Notes under the pieces: generated by a model
Seen by the model: the letters and a program-made list of their open reading frames with translations, nothing else
Databases searched by the model: none
What the model was told of the DNA's origin: nothing
Made by a program: the position numbers and the translations under genes
Shown: positions 1-8,572 of the stretch, one piece after another
How positions within the stretch are numbered: the stretch's first letter is position 1
How the letters are laid out: every line of letters begins with the position of its first letter
From: an uncultured Atopobium sp.
GTDB lineage: Bacteria > Actinomycetota > Coriobacteriia > Coriobacteriales > Atopobiaceae
DNA length: 64,000 bases
NCBI GenBank assembly: GCA_947252455.1
Contig: CAMXVQ010000003.1
Location: forward strand, 1-64,000
Direction of reading: 5' to 3'

Positions 1-1799
1 TTAAACACCTTGTTCACCACGGTGGTGCCGTCGGGGCGAATTTTGGTAAGCGGGCGCATTTTTTTAGCACCAAAATACTCGGGCTCTTCGACGTCGTTTA
101 GCGCTTTTGTTCTTGCTTCACTTGCTTGATCTTCCATGAAGTACTTATTAAAATCGTCTTTATTGGTGATAGCTCCGCGCAATTTCTGATCCGGCCAAGC
201 AAGATTTGTGATTTCAGTTTGGGTCAAAGTAAGATCGGTGTCTTTAATATCTGTATCGCTATTGCCATGCCTTGTTACCATACCAATGAAATCGTAGTTG
301 TCCATATTTTCTGGGTGTTTAGGATCAACCAAATCAGCCTTTTGTACCCATATGCCAATATTGTATTGTGCTTCTTTGTTTGCCTCCCAATGTGCTACAA
401 AATGAACATCGCTATCGGGCATGCTATCAATTCGAGTTGCTGACGGGTCTTTGCTGGGAGTTTTTGAAGTATTTTCTTGTGCGTGTTCCTTACGCGTTTC
501 CAAAGAACCAAGCTCTTTGGTCCATCCAAGAAATTTGTAGCCTTTACGAGCTGGATCGGGTACCGCATCTACCGTCATGCCATAAGAAAAGACCTTCGAC
601 TGAATGGCTGTGCCACCTTGTGTGTCGTAGCTTACGTTGTGCTTGTTAAGCAAGTAGCGCAGTTCGAGTACCAAGCGTTTCTTAGGCGTTTGTTCGTTAC
701 CGTTTGAGTCGTTATCTTCATAGTCAGCATCATCGGGGATGGGGGAGTTAATAAGATTTGGCTCTGGATGATACCCTGGAATAGTAATGGGCTGTGCATA
801 CAGATTTTGACCAACTACGCCTTTTGCCTTGCTGGCCCATATGTCGTGTTTGTTGCCATTCTCGTCAGGAACGCTAATCTTGTCGCCAGCGCCATTATAT
901 TCTTTAAATTTTTGCTGATCGTTGGAATCTTGAAGCATGTGGCGAACATAGTAGGTGATCGTTTTGGGACGATACTCTATTACGTAGTTTGAAACTTTAT
1001 GAGTTTCTGTTGAAGCAGTAAGATTTATATTCTTTTCAATGAGCTCGCGGTCGATTTTCATATATGACTGTATAGAGTCATTCTTTTTAGTGTCTTTGAC
1101 ATAGCCGTCGTTTTGTTTGATATATGCGCCACGCTGAGCACGGTAACCATTTGTCAACGGAATTGGTAGGTAGAGCCCATCATTTGTGATTTTGGTAAGC
1201 TCTTTGTCGGTAAATGTGTACTCGCTGGGTTGTCTGAGCTGCTTTTGGTGGTAACCTTCAACGCAATAGGAAACCGTAAACGTATAGGTTTTCGTGTTGT
1301 CTTCTTCGCGTTTTACCTGCCTGTTTGCCTCTTCTTGCGTTGTTGCCGATTGGTTTTCATTGTTTGGGGTAATAACTGCAACTTGAGGCTTGTTCGAGGC
1401 AGATGATTCTTGTACCGAAACGCTTTCTGCGTTTGGATCTGCGTTGTTTTCTGCAGAGCTATCCATGGTTGCAGGAGTGGGCTGATGTGGCGTGCTTGCG
1501 GTGTTTGCGCTGTTTGCCACCCCTTGACCAGCGCTGTTTGGCGTGCCTTGACCAGCGGTGTTTGCCGCACCTGAATCCCCACCAGGTAGCGCCGCAGGCT
1601 TTGGGGTTGGAGAAGATGTTTCTTGAGTTTGTGGCTGAGACGCACTAAGCGGTTCGGCTTGTGCGATTGGTGCCAGAGCAATGGTTGAAGCAATCGCAAC
1701 CGATGCCGCAACGCTGAGCTTTGTCCCCGTTTCCGCGGCAAGAGCTTTTTTGAGCTGTGTTTTTCTGGCGTGCTTTTGCAAACGAGTTTTATGCGTCAT
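1..1799 (-). CDS. Secreted cell-surface protein with InlB-type repeat (N-terminal part, runs off the window)
   Basis: An open frame runs leftward from an ATG at 1799 to the window edge without a stop, about 600 codons. A GGTGAT ribosome-binding site lies just upstream. The N-terminus is basic, followed by a hydrophobic Ala/Ser-rich stretch ending in ALAPIAQAEP at about residues 30-50, a signal peptide. A linker rich in Ala, Thr, Pro, Gln and Asn follows (to about residue 150), with the repeated unit GQGTPNSAGQG. Near residues 385-450 there is an InlB B-repeat (Flg_new) pattern: VSYDTQGGTA, then KGYKFLGWT, then VHFVAHWEA. This architecture is common in Coriobacteriia cell-wall proteins that usually end in an LPXTG or similar anchor, but the C-terminus is outside the window. 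An adhesin or matrix-binding role is inferred, not shown. Confidence 0.85.
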   Translation of the reverse strand, partial: MTHKTRLQKHARKTQLKKALAAETGTKLSVAASVAIASTIALAPIAQAEPLSASQPQTQETSSPTPKPAALPGGDSGAANTAGQGTPNSAGQGVANSANTASTPHQPTPATMDSSAENNADPNAESVSVQESSASNKPQVAVITPNNENQSATTQEEANRQVKREEDNTKTYTFTVSYCVEGYHQKQLRQPSEYTFTDKELTKITNDGLYLPIPLTNGYRAQRGAYIKQNDGYVKDTKKNDSIQSYMKIDRELIEKNINLTASTETHKVSNYVIEYRPKTITYYVRHMLQDSNDQQKFKEYNGAGDKISVPDENGNKHDIWASKAKGVVGQNLYAQPITIPGYHPEPNLINSPIPDDADYEDNDSNGNEQTPKKRLVLELRYLLNKHNVSYDTQGGTAIQSKVFSYGMTVDAVPDPARKGYKFLGWTKELGSLETRKEHAQENTSKTPSKDPSATRIDSMPDSDVHFVAHWEANKEAQYNIGIWVQKADLVDPKHPENMDNYDFIGMVTRHGNSDTDIKDTDLTLTQTEITNLAWPDQKLRGAITNKDDFNKYFMEDQASEARTKALNDVEEPEYFGAKKMRPLTKIRPDGTTVVNKVF

Positions 1800-1925
1800 G
1801 TTGTAATCACCTAAACTTTGAATCTTATTGATTGAATAAATATTAATATTTTATATGAATTTATAGTTAATATGACCAGCATTTTTATCATATTTTTCAG
1901 CGATGTACACGATAGAAAAAAACAT

Positions 1926-1934
1926 GGGGGGGGG
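1926..1934. repeat. Homopolymeric G9 tract upstream of the surface protein
   Basis: Nine consecutive G on the plus strand, 127-135 bp upstream of the surface-protein start codon at 1799. Runs of this length are prone to slipped-strand mispairing and could alter promoter spacing. Phase variation is an inference. Confidence 0.8.
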
Positions 1935-2148
1935 TTGTGTTTTCTATGGTAGAACCATCATTTTTGAGGTTATACCGCAATGCGAAGTTACGGTTTTTGT
2001 CGTGGTAAAAATGTGTCCATCAATTTAACATAAATAAAAGCGTATAAAGCTACGTAATCTATTCATAAATTTTACGGTTTACCTAATGTACGCGCTGCGC
2101 CTGTTGCGCTTAATATCCTAGAAATCATCCCTCGTTATCGCAAAAATA

Positions 2149-2244
2149 TATAATTATGTGATGACCGTCACATAAATACGTATAATTATGTGATAACCGT
2201 CACATAATTATATATAATTGTGTGATGAGCGTCATCAATCGCGC
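2149..2244. repeat. Three tandem 32-bp repeats carrying CRP/FNR-like palindromes
   Basis: Units start at 2149, 2181 and 2213, each opening TATAATT. Units 1 and 2 carry perfect palindromes TGTGATGACCGTCACA (2157-2172) and TGTGATAACCGTCACA (2189-2204), the TGTGA-N6-TCACA layout of CRP sites, flanked by TTA and TAA. Unit 3 (2221-2236) is degenerate, with TCATC in the right arm. The 32-bp period is about three helical turns, so the boxes lie on one DNA face. Which gene they would control is unclear: the nearest starts are the surface protein (leftward) and a decayed gene (rightward). Confidence 0.8.
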
Positions 2245-2402
2245 TGATACTAAAACGGCAGTTTCTATCGGAGCAAGCGCGAGATGTAAACGCTGTGCAG
2301 GTGGCACTGTATGAAATCATAACAGCATATGAACGAGATTTTGCAAAACATCTCAACGCGAGCGAGTTTCCAAAAATTGCGCATCAGATTTTCGTTGGAT
2401 AA
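2241..2402 (+). pseudogene. Relic of an AAA_14/DUF4143-type ATPase gene
   Basis: One frame reads through 2241-2402 and contains the stretch YEIITAYERDFAKH (about 2310-2351), very close to the characteristic block in the middle of the AAA_14/DUF4143 ATP-binding proteins common in gut and oral anaerobes. There is no start codon with a ribosome-binding site, no Walker A region upstream, and the frame stops at 2400-2402, so only a fragment survives. The CRP-like repeats sit immediately upstream, where the ATPase core should be, suggesting a deletion joined them. Assignment rests on motif memory alone. Confidence 0.55.
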
Positions 2403-2634
2403 TCTAAAACTGGATAACGATGTGCTTAATATTCCATTATTTTTGATTGATTATATCGATAAGCTTATAGAACTTGCGCTTCAAGAGCTTGGGCGTTGAG
2501 CTTGAGCTTGCGTTTGGGCTTAAGATTGTTACATCAAAAACAAATACAAAAACAAAAATAAGGAATCCGCTTTTATCTGGCCTTTGACTCTGCGCGCGCA
2601 AACAACGAACACAGCACAAGCGACGGCCGCGGAC

Positions 2635-3180
2635 TTATAACCCTTTCGCGTGAGAAGGCGCTACTTGGCAAGCCTGCGCGGTATCGGGGTCGCTATGTAC
2701 ACCTAACATTTCTTGCAACGTAGCCCATGCAAGTTCTGCGCATTTTACACGCGCTGGCATATGAGAGATGTCTTTAAGCATGGCTGCGTCTCCTAAGCTG
2801 TCAAGCGATTCGCCATCTTTTAGCTGGTTGCGCACCATACGGCCAAAAAGTTCGCACATCTGTAAAGCCTCGCTGCCAGTTTTGTCAATAATTGCGTCAC
2901 TCATCATATCGGCAGATGCCTGACTAATAGCGCAGCCGTGCCCTTGATAGCATGCATCACGAATAATGCCATGCTCATCAAGCTTCAGCGAAAACGTAAG
3001 CTCATCGCCACAAGATGGGTTAACGCCTTCGTGCGAAAGTGTTGGGTTGTCAATAGAATAGCAATAATCGGGATGATTGACGTGATCCATAAACAGAGCG
3101 TTGTATAAGGTGGGAGCGCCCATTACTCCGGCAGCAGGTTTTTTATCGATTGTTTGGTGCGAGTTGTTGTTTATATCCAT
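2635..3180 (-). CDS. sufU: SufU-like iron-sulfur cluster assembly protein
   Basis: A 181-residue protein that accepts sulfur from the cysteine desulfurase SufS for the SufBCD scaffold. The SufU ligands are visible: C57 and D59 in PSCGDE, C83 in GHGCAISQ and C147 in VKCAEL, the arrangement that binds zinc in SufU. The ATG at 3180 is chosen because AAGGAAA lies 7 bases upstream; the same frame extends to 3354 but that part overlaps sufS and looks non-conserved. It is the last gene of the leftward suf operon. About 20 residues after the conserved fold (from residue 161) are poorly conserved tail. Confidence 0.93.
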   Translation of the reverse strand: MDINNNSHQTIDKKPAAGVMGAPTLYNALFMDHVNHPDYCYSIDNPTLSHEGVNPSCGDELTFSLKLDEHGIIRDACYQGHGCAISQASADMMSDAIIDKTGSEALQMCELFGRMVRNQLKDGESLDSLGDAAMLKDISHMPARVKCAELAWATLQEMLGVHSDPDTAQACQVAPSHAKGL

Positions 3181-3274
3181 AGTGGTTTTCCTTGCTGGTT
3201 GTTTGCCGTTTTGCATGCGTTCGGTTTGGTCTGTAGCATCGCGCGGTGCGCACGCCGCCACGGTGCACGCATAG

Positions 3275-4534
3275 TTAGCGCTTAAAAATATTATGTACTG
3301 CTTGCAGCGCATCAATAAGACGATCAATATCGCGCGCGTCATTATAAAACGCAATACTTGCTCGGCAGGTACTTTGAACGCCCAAAGAGTTCAGCAGCGG
3401 TTGAGCACAGTGATGACCTGCGCGAATGCAGACATTATACGAATCAAGAATAGATGAAACGTCGTGCGGATGTACACCGTTTACATTAAACGAAACAACA
3501 CCTCTATGGCGCGCGGGGTCATGTGCTCCGTAAATATCGATAAAGCTAAGCTCTGACAAGCGCGAATACAAATATGCGCTTAAATGAGCCTCGCGACGTT
3601 CAAGCTTTTTCATATCGTGCGTGTCAAAATAGCTAAGAGCCTTGTCAAATGCGTAAATACCTGCAGCGTCTTGGGTTCCTGCCTCAAACTTTTCGGGGAC
3701 TTGTGCCCACGTTGCAGAAGAAGTGGTTACCGAGTCTATCATCTCGCCACCCGTTAAAAATACGGGGATGCGTTCAAGAATGTCAAGCTTTCCCCACATA
3801 ACTCCTATACCAAAAGGACCAAGTGCTTTATGTGCAGAAAACGCAAGCAGATCACAATTAAGCTGTTGTACGTCTAGCTGCATATGCGGTGCGCTTTGAG
3901 CGGCATCCACTACCATATAAGCACCTACTTTGTGAGCAAGTGCAGCAATACGTGCAATATCGTTGGTTATGCCTAAGACGTTAGATACATGCGTAAGGCT
4001 TACAATTTTTGTTTTGTTGGTAATTTTGCGCTCAAGTTCTTCGTCTGTAATACTACAGGTATCGTTTAGGTAGAGATAGGTTAGCTTAGCATGCATTTTT
4101 TTGCATATTTGTTGCCAGGGAATCATGTTTGAATGGTGCTCCATGATACTAATAACAACTTCATCGCCAGGCTCCAAGCACATCGTTCCCAGTGATTGAG
4201 CAATCAAATTTAGAGATTCTGTAGCATTGCGCGTAAAGACAACCTCGCGTGCGCGTCCTTCGCCGTTTGTATCCACCGCGCCAATAAAGCGTGCAACATG
4301 AGCGCGCGTAGCTTCAATTGCCTCGGTTGCCATAACAGAGAGTTTATACAAGCCACGCAAAGGGTTTGCATTCATGTTGTGATAAAACTCGCTTTGTGCA
4401 TTGATTACCTCTAAAGGCCGCTGAGCTGTGGCTGCGCTGTCTAAAAACGCAAGTTCTTTGTGTTGAGCTAAAAGCGGAAAATCTTGTTTATAAGGATTTT
4501 CCTGCAACGCCTGTTCGTCATTGGTTGCGAGCAT
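3275..4534 (-). CDS. sufS: Cysteine desulfurase SufS
   Basis: A PLP-dependent class V aminotransferase-fold enzyme of 419 residues that removes sulfur from cysteine to form alanine and a persulfide. Counting from the ATG at 4534, the PLP lysine is K236 in FSAHKALGP, and the persulfide cysteine is C376 in RAGHHCAQP. SIMEHHSN and VDAAQSAPH are further family motifs. A TTG six bases further upstream (4540) is an alternative start, since AAAGG sits about 5 bases before the TTG and 11 before the ATG. Third from... the end of the operon is sufD; sufS lies between sufD and sufU and works with SufU as a pair. Confidence 0.95.
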   Translation of the reverse strand: MLATNDEQALQENPYKQDFPLLAQHKELAFLDSAATAQRPLEVINAQSEFYHNMNANPLRGLYKLSVMATEAIEATRAHVARFIGAVDTNGEGRAREVVFTRNATESLNLIAQSLGTMCLEPGDEVVISIMEHHSNMIPWQQICKKMHAKLTYLYLNDTCSITDEELERKITNKTKIVSLTHVSNVLGITNDIARIAALAHKVGAYMVVDAAQSAPHMQLDVQQLNCDLLAFSAHKALGPFGIGVMWGKLDILERIPVFLTGGEMIDSVTTSSATWAQVPEKFEAGTQDAAGIYAFDKALSYFDTHDMKKLERREAHLSAYLYSRLSELSFIDIYGAHDPARHRGVVSFNVNGVHPHDVSSILDSYNVCIRAGHHCAQPLLNSLGVQSTCRASIAFYNDARDIDRLIDALQAVHNIFKR

Positions 4535-4550
4535 TATCAATATAACCTTT

Positions 4551-4627
4551 CGTGTAACGTTTTTTTGTAACGCTGTATAACGTTGGTTGCGTAAAGCTGT
4601 ATAACGTTTTTTCGTAACGCCGTAGCG
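4551..4627. repeat. Degenerate tandem repeat in the sufD-sufS spacer
   Basis: Units beginning GTAACGCTGTATAACGTT (4567-4590), GTAAAGCTGTATAACGTT (4591-4613) and a partial GTAACGCCGTAGCG (4614-4627), with a weak earlier copy at 4551. The array follows the sufD stop codon. It belongs to a class of post-stop repeats seen at several places in this window. Confidence 0.75.
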
Positions 4628-4630
4628 TCA

Positions 4631-5854
4631 CTAATCTTCTATCACACCGTTAATTTGGTAGCTACGCGCGTGATTTTCTCCCAATGCATCGGTAAAATCA
4701 TCTGCCACGTCATCACCTACTATAATGCGCGCACGATCCAAAACGGCATTTCTCGAAACCGTGTCTGGCGCGTGAATAGCCGCATCGTCAAAGATTGCAC
4801 GCGTAAAGAGCTTGTTTGCTTCTTCTTCGGTAAGACCGCGATCGGCTAGATATGCAAGCTGCTCGGGTCCTATAGAACCAATAGAGGCACCGTGATTTCC
4901 TAAAACATCATCTTCGTCACATAGAATAACGGGGAGCGTTTCATTCATAACGTTATCGGATGCAACTAAAACGGTTTCGGCTTCGTTTCCTTTGGAGCCT
5001 TTTGCGCCGTGCACTAAATCGATGGTTTCTCGCAGCGTTTTATATGCATAATCGGTAAGAATACCATTAGAAAGCATGGTACAGCGCGTGTTTCTGCCGC
5101 GTTGCCTGCACAGGTGGTTAACATCGAGGCGTTCGTGTTCGCAGGTAAAATAACGAAGCATGAGGTCAAGACGCGATGAATTACCGTGAAGATCGCACGA
5201 AAAACCAAAGGCCACTTTTTTACCGCCCAGCGCATATTGGTGAACATCAATTTTTGCACGATCACTGGCGTCGAGTGCCACACCTTGTAGATGTTGGTGA
5301 GTATCATTCATAGCAACAATTTCTACCAAATGGATAACGCTTTCGCGTTCGGCTACAATGCGCGCCAAATTAGCAGAAGTTGTGTCTTGCGCTTCTTTTC
5401 CATATGAAACCAAAACGATGGTTGCCTCGGCACCTTCGCGCACGATGATACCAGTATCTTTTGCTTCGTGTGCATCGGCATTTACATCAACAACAACAGG
5501 TTCTGTACGCTTAGTACCTTTTGGAATTTCTATAACGTGTGCATCAGGCGCAACGGATTCTATCCACTTTTGCGCATCTTTTCCTAAGCCGCAGGTCATG
5601 CGGTCGAACAGGGGAGGAAGACGCGCATAGAGCGTGCCGCGTACTTCGGGCGCGGGAACAGAAAAGGGAATATTATTGATGTGTAAATAATTCCACGTTT
5701 GCGACCAAGGTGCGTTTACATGAGCAAGATTGATAACATCTTTGGTTACGTGCATTGCCGTTTCCTGCGTAAAAGCACTTGTTGGTTGTTCTTGTGTCAA
5801 GGAACTTGTTGTAGTTTCTTGCGGAGTCGACTGTTCATTTGTGTTGGTGCTCAT
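4631..5854 (-). CDS. sufD: SufD, SufBCD scaffold subunit
   Basis: A 407-residue SufB/SufD-family protein with the right-handed beta-helix core; it partners SufB and SufC in the scaffold that builds iron-sulfur clusters. The C-terminal region contains GNHGASIGSIGPEQLAYL and RGLTEEEANKLF, the SufD versions of the family block; the SufB-type substrate cysteine is absent, as expected for SufD. The N-terminal 30 residues are Thr/Gln-rich (SLTQEQPTSAFTQET) and repetitive. The ATG at 5854 directly abuts the sufB stop codon, which favours coupled translation. Confidence 0.92.
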   Translation of the reverse strand: MSTNTNEQSTPQETTTSSLTQEQPTSAFTQETAMHVTKDVINLAHVNAPWSQTWNYLHINNIPFSVPAPEVRGTLYARLPPLFDRMTCGLGKDAQKWIESVAPDAHVIEIPKGTKRTEPVVVDVNADAHEAKDTGIIVREGAEATIVLVSYGKEAQDTTSANLARIVAERESVIHLVEIVAMNDTHQHLQGVALDASDRAKIDVHQYALGGKKVAFGFSCDLHGNSSRLDLMLRYFTCEHERLDVNHLCRQRGRNTRCTMLSNGILTDYAYKTLRETIDLVHGAKGSKGNEAETVLVASDNVMNETLPVILCDEDDVLGNHGASIGSIGPEQLAYLADRGLTEEEANKLFTRAIFDDAAIHAPDTVSRNAVLDRARIIVGDDVADDFTDALGENHARSYQINGVIED

Positions 5855-7384
5855 TTAGCCAATCGCTCCTTCCATTTCGATTTTAATAAGATTATTCATT
5901 TCTACTGCATACTCAAGGGGTAATTCTTTAGAAACCGGGCTCGCAAAGCCGTTAACAACCATGGTGCGTGCTTCGGCTTCGCTACATCCACGACTCATAA
6001 GATACAAAATAGTGTCATCTGATATTCTTCCGATGGTTGCTTCGTGTCCCACACTTGCCGTGGCACAGCGAACATTATTAGCAGGAATGGTATCGGAGCG
6101 GCTAATATCATCAAGCATAAGCGACTGACAGCTTACCGTTGCCACCGAGTGATGTGCGCTTTTACCAACGATCATAGACGAGCGGAAAGTGTTGATACCG
6201 CCGTCTTTAGAAATTGACTTTGTGTCAACCGAAGCTTTACAGCCTTGACCATTCATAACGATTTTGCAGCCAGTATCTAGGTTTTGCGTTGCTCCTGCAA
6301 AGGTAATGCCCGTAAATTCGCAGGTAGAGTGGTTTCCTTGTAAAATGGTACTTGGATATAAGTACGATACATGACTTCCAAACGAGCCCGAAATCCATTC
6401 CATTCGTGAGTTTTCTCCCACAAGCGCGCGTTTGGTATTGAGGTTGTACATATTCTTTGACCAGTTTTCTATGGTTGAATAGCGCATACGTGCATTATTG
6501 CCCACAAAAAGCTCAACGGCTCCTGCGTGCAGGTTTGCTTCGTAATATTTTGGCGCCGAACACCCTTCAATAAAGTGTAAATCGGCTTCGTCGTCTACGA
6601 TGATGAGCGTATGCTCAAACTGACCTGCACTTGAAGCATTAAGCCTAAAATAGCTTTGAAGGGGGTAACTAAGCGTTACGCCTTTGGGAACATACACAAA
6701 CGAGCCACCCGACCAGACGGCATAGTGAAGCGCTGCAAACTTATGATCTTTAAGAGGAATAAGCTTGGAAAAATACTTTTTGACCATGGGTTCCCAGCGC
6801 GGATCGTGAAGTGCATCCTCAATGGTGGTATATACAACTCCTTGTTTTGCTACATCATCGCGCATGTTGTGATAAACAATTTCAGAGTCGTATTGTGCAC
6901 CAACGCCAGCCAAACTTTTACGTTCAGCATCGGGGATTCCTAAGCGCTCAAACGTTTGTTTAATATCTTTTGGAACGTCATCCCAGCTACGAGCTTGTTT
7001 GGTGCGTGGGCTTACATAGGTTGAAATATGGTTGAGGTCTAAGCCCGAACAATCTGGGCCCCAGTTATCTGCCATCTTGAGCTCGTGGTACGTTTCAAGT
7101 GCTTCAAGGCGCAGCTGTAACATCCATGCAGGCTCATCTTTTTTGCGCGAAATTGAGGTAACAATTTCGGGCGTAAGACCGTCTGCGTAGCGTTCGTAGC
7201 CTTCCTCACTCATAACAAAGTCATAGAGTGAGCGGTCGATATCAGAAATATTAGAGCGGCCTTTTTCGTCGACACCAACATTTGAGTTTGCACCGCGATC
7301 TACATAGTCATCACCTGCGGATTTGGTATCAAACACATCGGTTTGACCTTTGTCGGCAAGCTCTATTAAAGATTGGTCTTTCAC
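5855..7384 (-). CDS. sufB: SufB, SufBCD scaffold subunit
   Basis: The main scaffold subunit on which iron-sulfur clusters are built, 509 residues. Conserved pieces include YVPKGVTLSYPLQSYFR, the ENWSKNMYNLNTKRA block, and near the C-terminus NNVRCATASVGHEA, which holds the functional cysteine, then RISDDTILYLMSRG. I place the start at a GTG at 7384, just after the sufC stop, because GAGG lies 6 bases upstream. An upstream ATG at 7411 in the same frame would overlap sufC and has a poorer site. It is the second gene of the suf operon. Confidence 0.95.
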   Translation of the reverse strand: MKDQSLIELADKGQTDVFDTKSAGDDYVDRGANSNVGVDEKGRSNISDIDRSLYDFVMSEEGYERYADGLTPEIVTSISRKKDEPAWMLQLRLEALETYHELKMADNWGPDCSGLDLNHISTYVSPRTKQARSWDDVPKDIKQTFERLGIPDAERKSLAGVGAQYDSEIVYHNMRDDVAKQGVVYTTIEDALHDPRWEPMVKKYFSKLIPLKDHKFAALHYAVWSGGSFVYVPKGVTLSYPLQSYFRLNASSAGQFEHTLIIVDDEADLHFIEGCSAPKYYEANLHAGAVELFVGNNARMRYSTIENWSKNMYNLNTKRALVGENSRMEWISGSFGSHVSYLYPSTILQGNHSTCEFTGITFAGATQNLDTGCKIVMNGQGCKASVDTKSISKDGGINTFRSSMIVGKSAHHSVATVSCQSLMLDDISRSDTIPANNVRCATASVGHEATIGRISDDTILYLMSRGCSEAEARTMVVNGFASPVSKELPLEYAVEMNNLIKIEMEGAIG

Positions 7385-7385
7385 G

Positions 7386-8168
7386 TTAAGCCTCACTTGT
7401 TCCACGCGCATCAAGTTGTTCTTCAAGTTTTTGCTCGTATTCGCTAAATCCGTGTGCGTCAATATGGTCGATGAGCGAAGCGGGACCTTCTGCCATTAAG
7501 TGGCCTTTTACCATAACGTGTGTGCGATCAACGTTTAAGCGTTCAAGAATACGCGTGTTATGCGTGATCATCAACAAAGCACCGTCACACTGCGCGCGAT
7601 AGGCTTCGATACCTTTTGAAACAATTGCGAGCGCGTCAACGTCTAAGCCAGAATCGGTTTCGTCAAGGATTGCAAGCTTGGGGCGAAGCAATAAGAGCTG
7701 TAGCATTTCAACTTTTTTCTTTTCGCCGCCAGAAAAACCAACGTTAAGTTCGCGCGTTAAAAATGCTTCGTCCATATCAAGCTGTGACGAGATTTCAGAA
7801 ACACGCTCACGAAACTTGCGCGCTGTTAATTTAAGCTCGGGACGCTTTTGGCAAATGGTGCGTAAAAAGCTATAAAGTGGCACGCCTGGAACTTCAACGG
7901 GGGCTTGGTAGGAGAGAAAAATGCCAGCAAGAGAGCGTTTGTCTGCGGTGAACTCGGTAATATCTTGGTCTTCAAAATGAATAGAACCTTCTGTTACGTG
8001 ATAAACAGGGTCGCCCATAATAACGTGACCAAGTGTTGATTTACCTGCACCGTTAGGGCCCATCATCACGTGGGTTTCTCCTGGCTTAATGGTGAGATTG
8101 ATGTTATGCAAAATGGGTTTATCTTCTGTTCCTGCATGCAAATTTGAAACAGTAAGTAACTCGGACAT
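7386..8168 (-). CDS. sufC: SufC, ABC-type ATPase of the SUF system
   Basis: The 260-residue ATPase of the SufBCD complex. Visible motifs: Walker A GPNGAGKST (about residues 39-47), Q-loop SYQAP, signature LNVGFSGGEKKK, Walker B LAILDETDSGLD and the switch histidine in ITHNTRIL. An AAAGAGG ribosome-binding site lies 6 bases before the ATG. It is the first gene of the operon, so transcription should begin in the 8169-8400 region. The gene order sufC-B-D-S-U is typical of Coriobacteriia and Firmicutes, without a neighbouring regulator such as IscR or SufR. Confidence 0.97.
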   Translation of the reverse strand: MSELLTVSNLHAGTEDKPILHNINLTIKPGETHVMMGPNGAGKSTLGHVIMGDPVYHVTEGSIHFEDQDITEFTADKRSLAGIFLSYQAPVEVPGVPLYSFLRTICQKRPELKLTARKFRERVSEISSQLDMDEAFLTRELNVGFSGGEKKKVEMLQLLLLRPKLAILDETDSGLDVDALAIVSKGIEAYRAQCDGALLMITHNTRILERLNVDRTHVMVKGHLMAEGPASLIDHIDAHGFSEYEQKLEEQLDARGTSEA

Positions 8169-8572
8169 GAGCGCCTCTTTCTTATATGCGAACGGCTAAA
8201 CATCACTTATATGGACAATACTTGTATGTACATGGTGCGCGAATGTAATTGCACGCGCATAGTGCGTAAGCTTTTGCTTAAGCGTGATGTTTATGTGCGT
8301 AGTAGGTGACATATAGTTCTTCATCTATCGTACCCTTATCTGTAAGCTTTAATCGTGTTACATGTGGAGGTTCATTAAAGTTTTATAAGGCAAAGTTTGC
8401 TAAAGCTGTGGCGTCTGCAAAATAAGGCGACGACTGCAAAACTGAGTTTGATGTGCAAAAAATTGTGGCGACATAATTGCTACAGGAAGGGTATCTACAC
8501 AACGATGGACAAGTAACCCATAAACAAGCAAACAATAAACAACCATAGAGATATGAATTGAGGATGAGATAT
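8169..8572. promoter_or_regulatory. Divergent upstream region of suf operon and arsC-like gene, with inverted repeats
   Basis: About 400 bp without a gene. TAAACATCAC (8197-8206) is the exact reverse complement of GTGATGTTTA (8284-8293), a perfect 10-bp inverted repeat enclosing 77 bp. Inside it, TGCGCG and CGCGCA flank a shorter loop around 8236-8260, and AAGCTTTTGCTT sits near 8269. The pair lies in the presumed suf leader, where a regulator or RNA fold could act. No known riboswitch family was recognised. The half nearer 8572 shows nothing clear. Confidence 0.5.

Larger units (their letters stand above)
1800..2634. other. Gene-poor stretch with poly-G tract, CRP-like repeats and a decayed gene
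   Basis: No intact gene is visible. The stretch holds AT-rich upstream sequence of the surface protein, a run of nine G at 1926-1934, three tandem 32-bp repeats with CRP-like palindromes at 2149-2244, and the plus-strand remains of an ATPase gene at about 2241-2402. A second short open piece at 2386-2499 (about 37 codons, containing LNIPLFLIDYIDKL) cannot be assigned to a family with confidence. The rest, up to the end of sufU, shows nothing recognisable. Confidence 0.7.

Noticed and set aside
1403..1648. Cys-rich open frame on the plus strand with repeated PPLDQRCLACLDQRCLP pattern
   Set aside because: It is the antisense shadow of the repetitive linker in the surface protein.
1903..2028. 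41-codon open frame starting MYTIEKNMGGG across the G9 tract
   Set aside because: No ribosome-binding site and no recognisable sequence; the frame depends on the tract length.
2437..2619. 60-residue minus-strand frame after sufU
   Set aside because: No ribosome-binding site; it crosses the decayed region antisense to the relic.
8340..8570. tRNA or small RNA in the suf/arsC-like spacer
   Set aside because: No cloverleaf arms or T-loop sequence, and no terminator following a hairpin.
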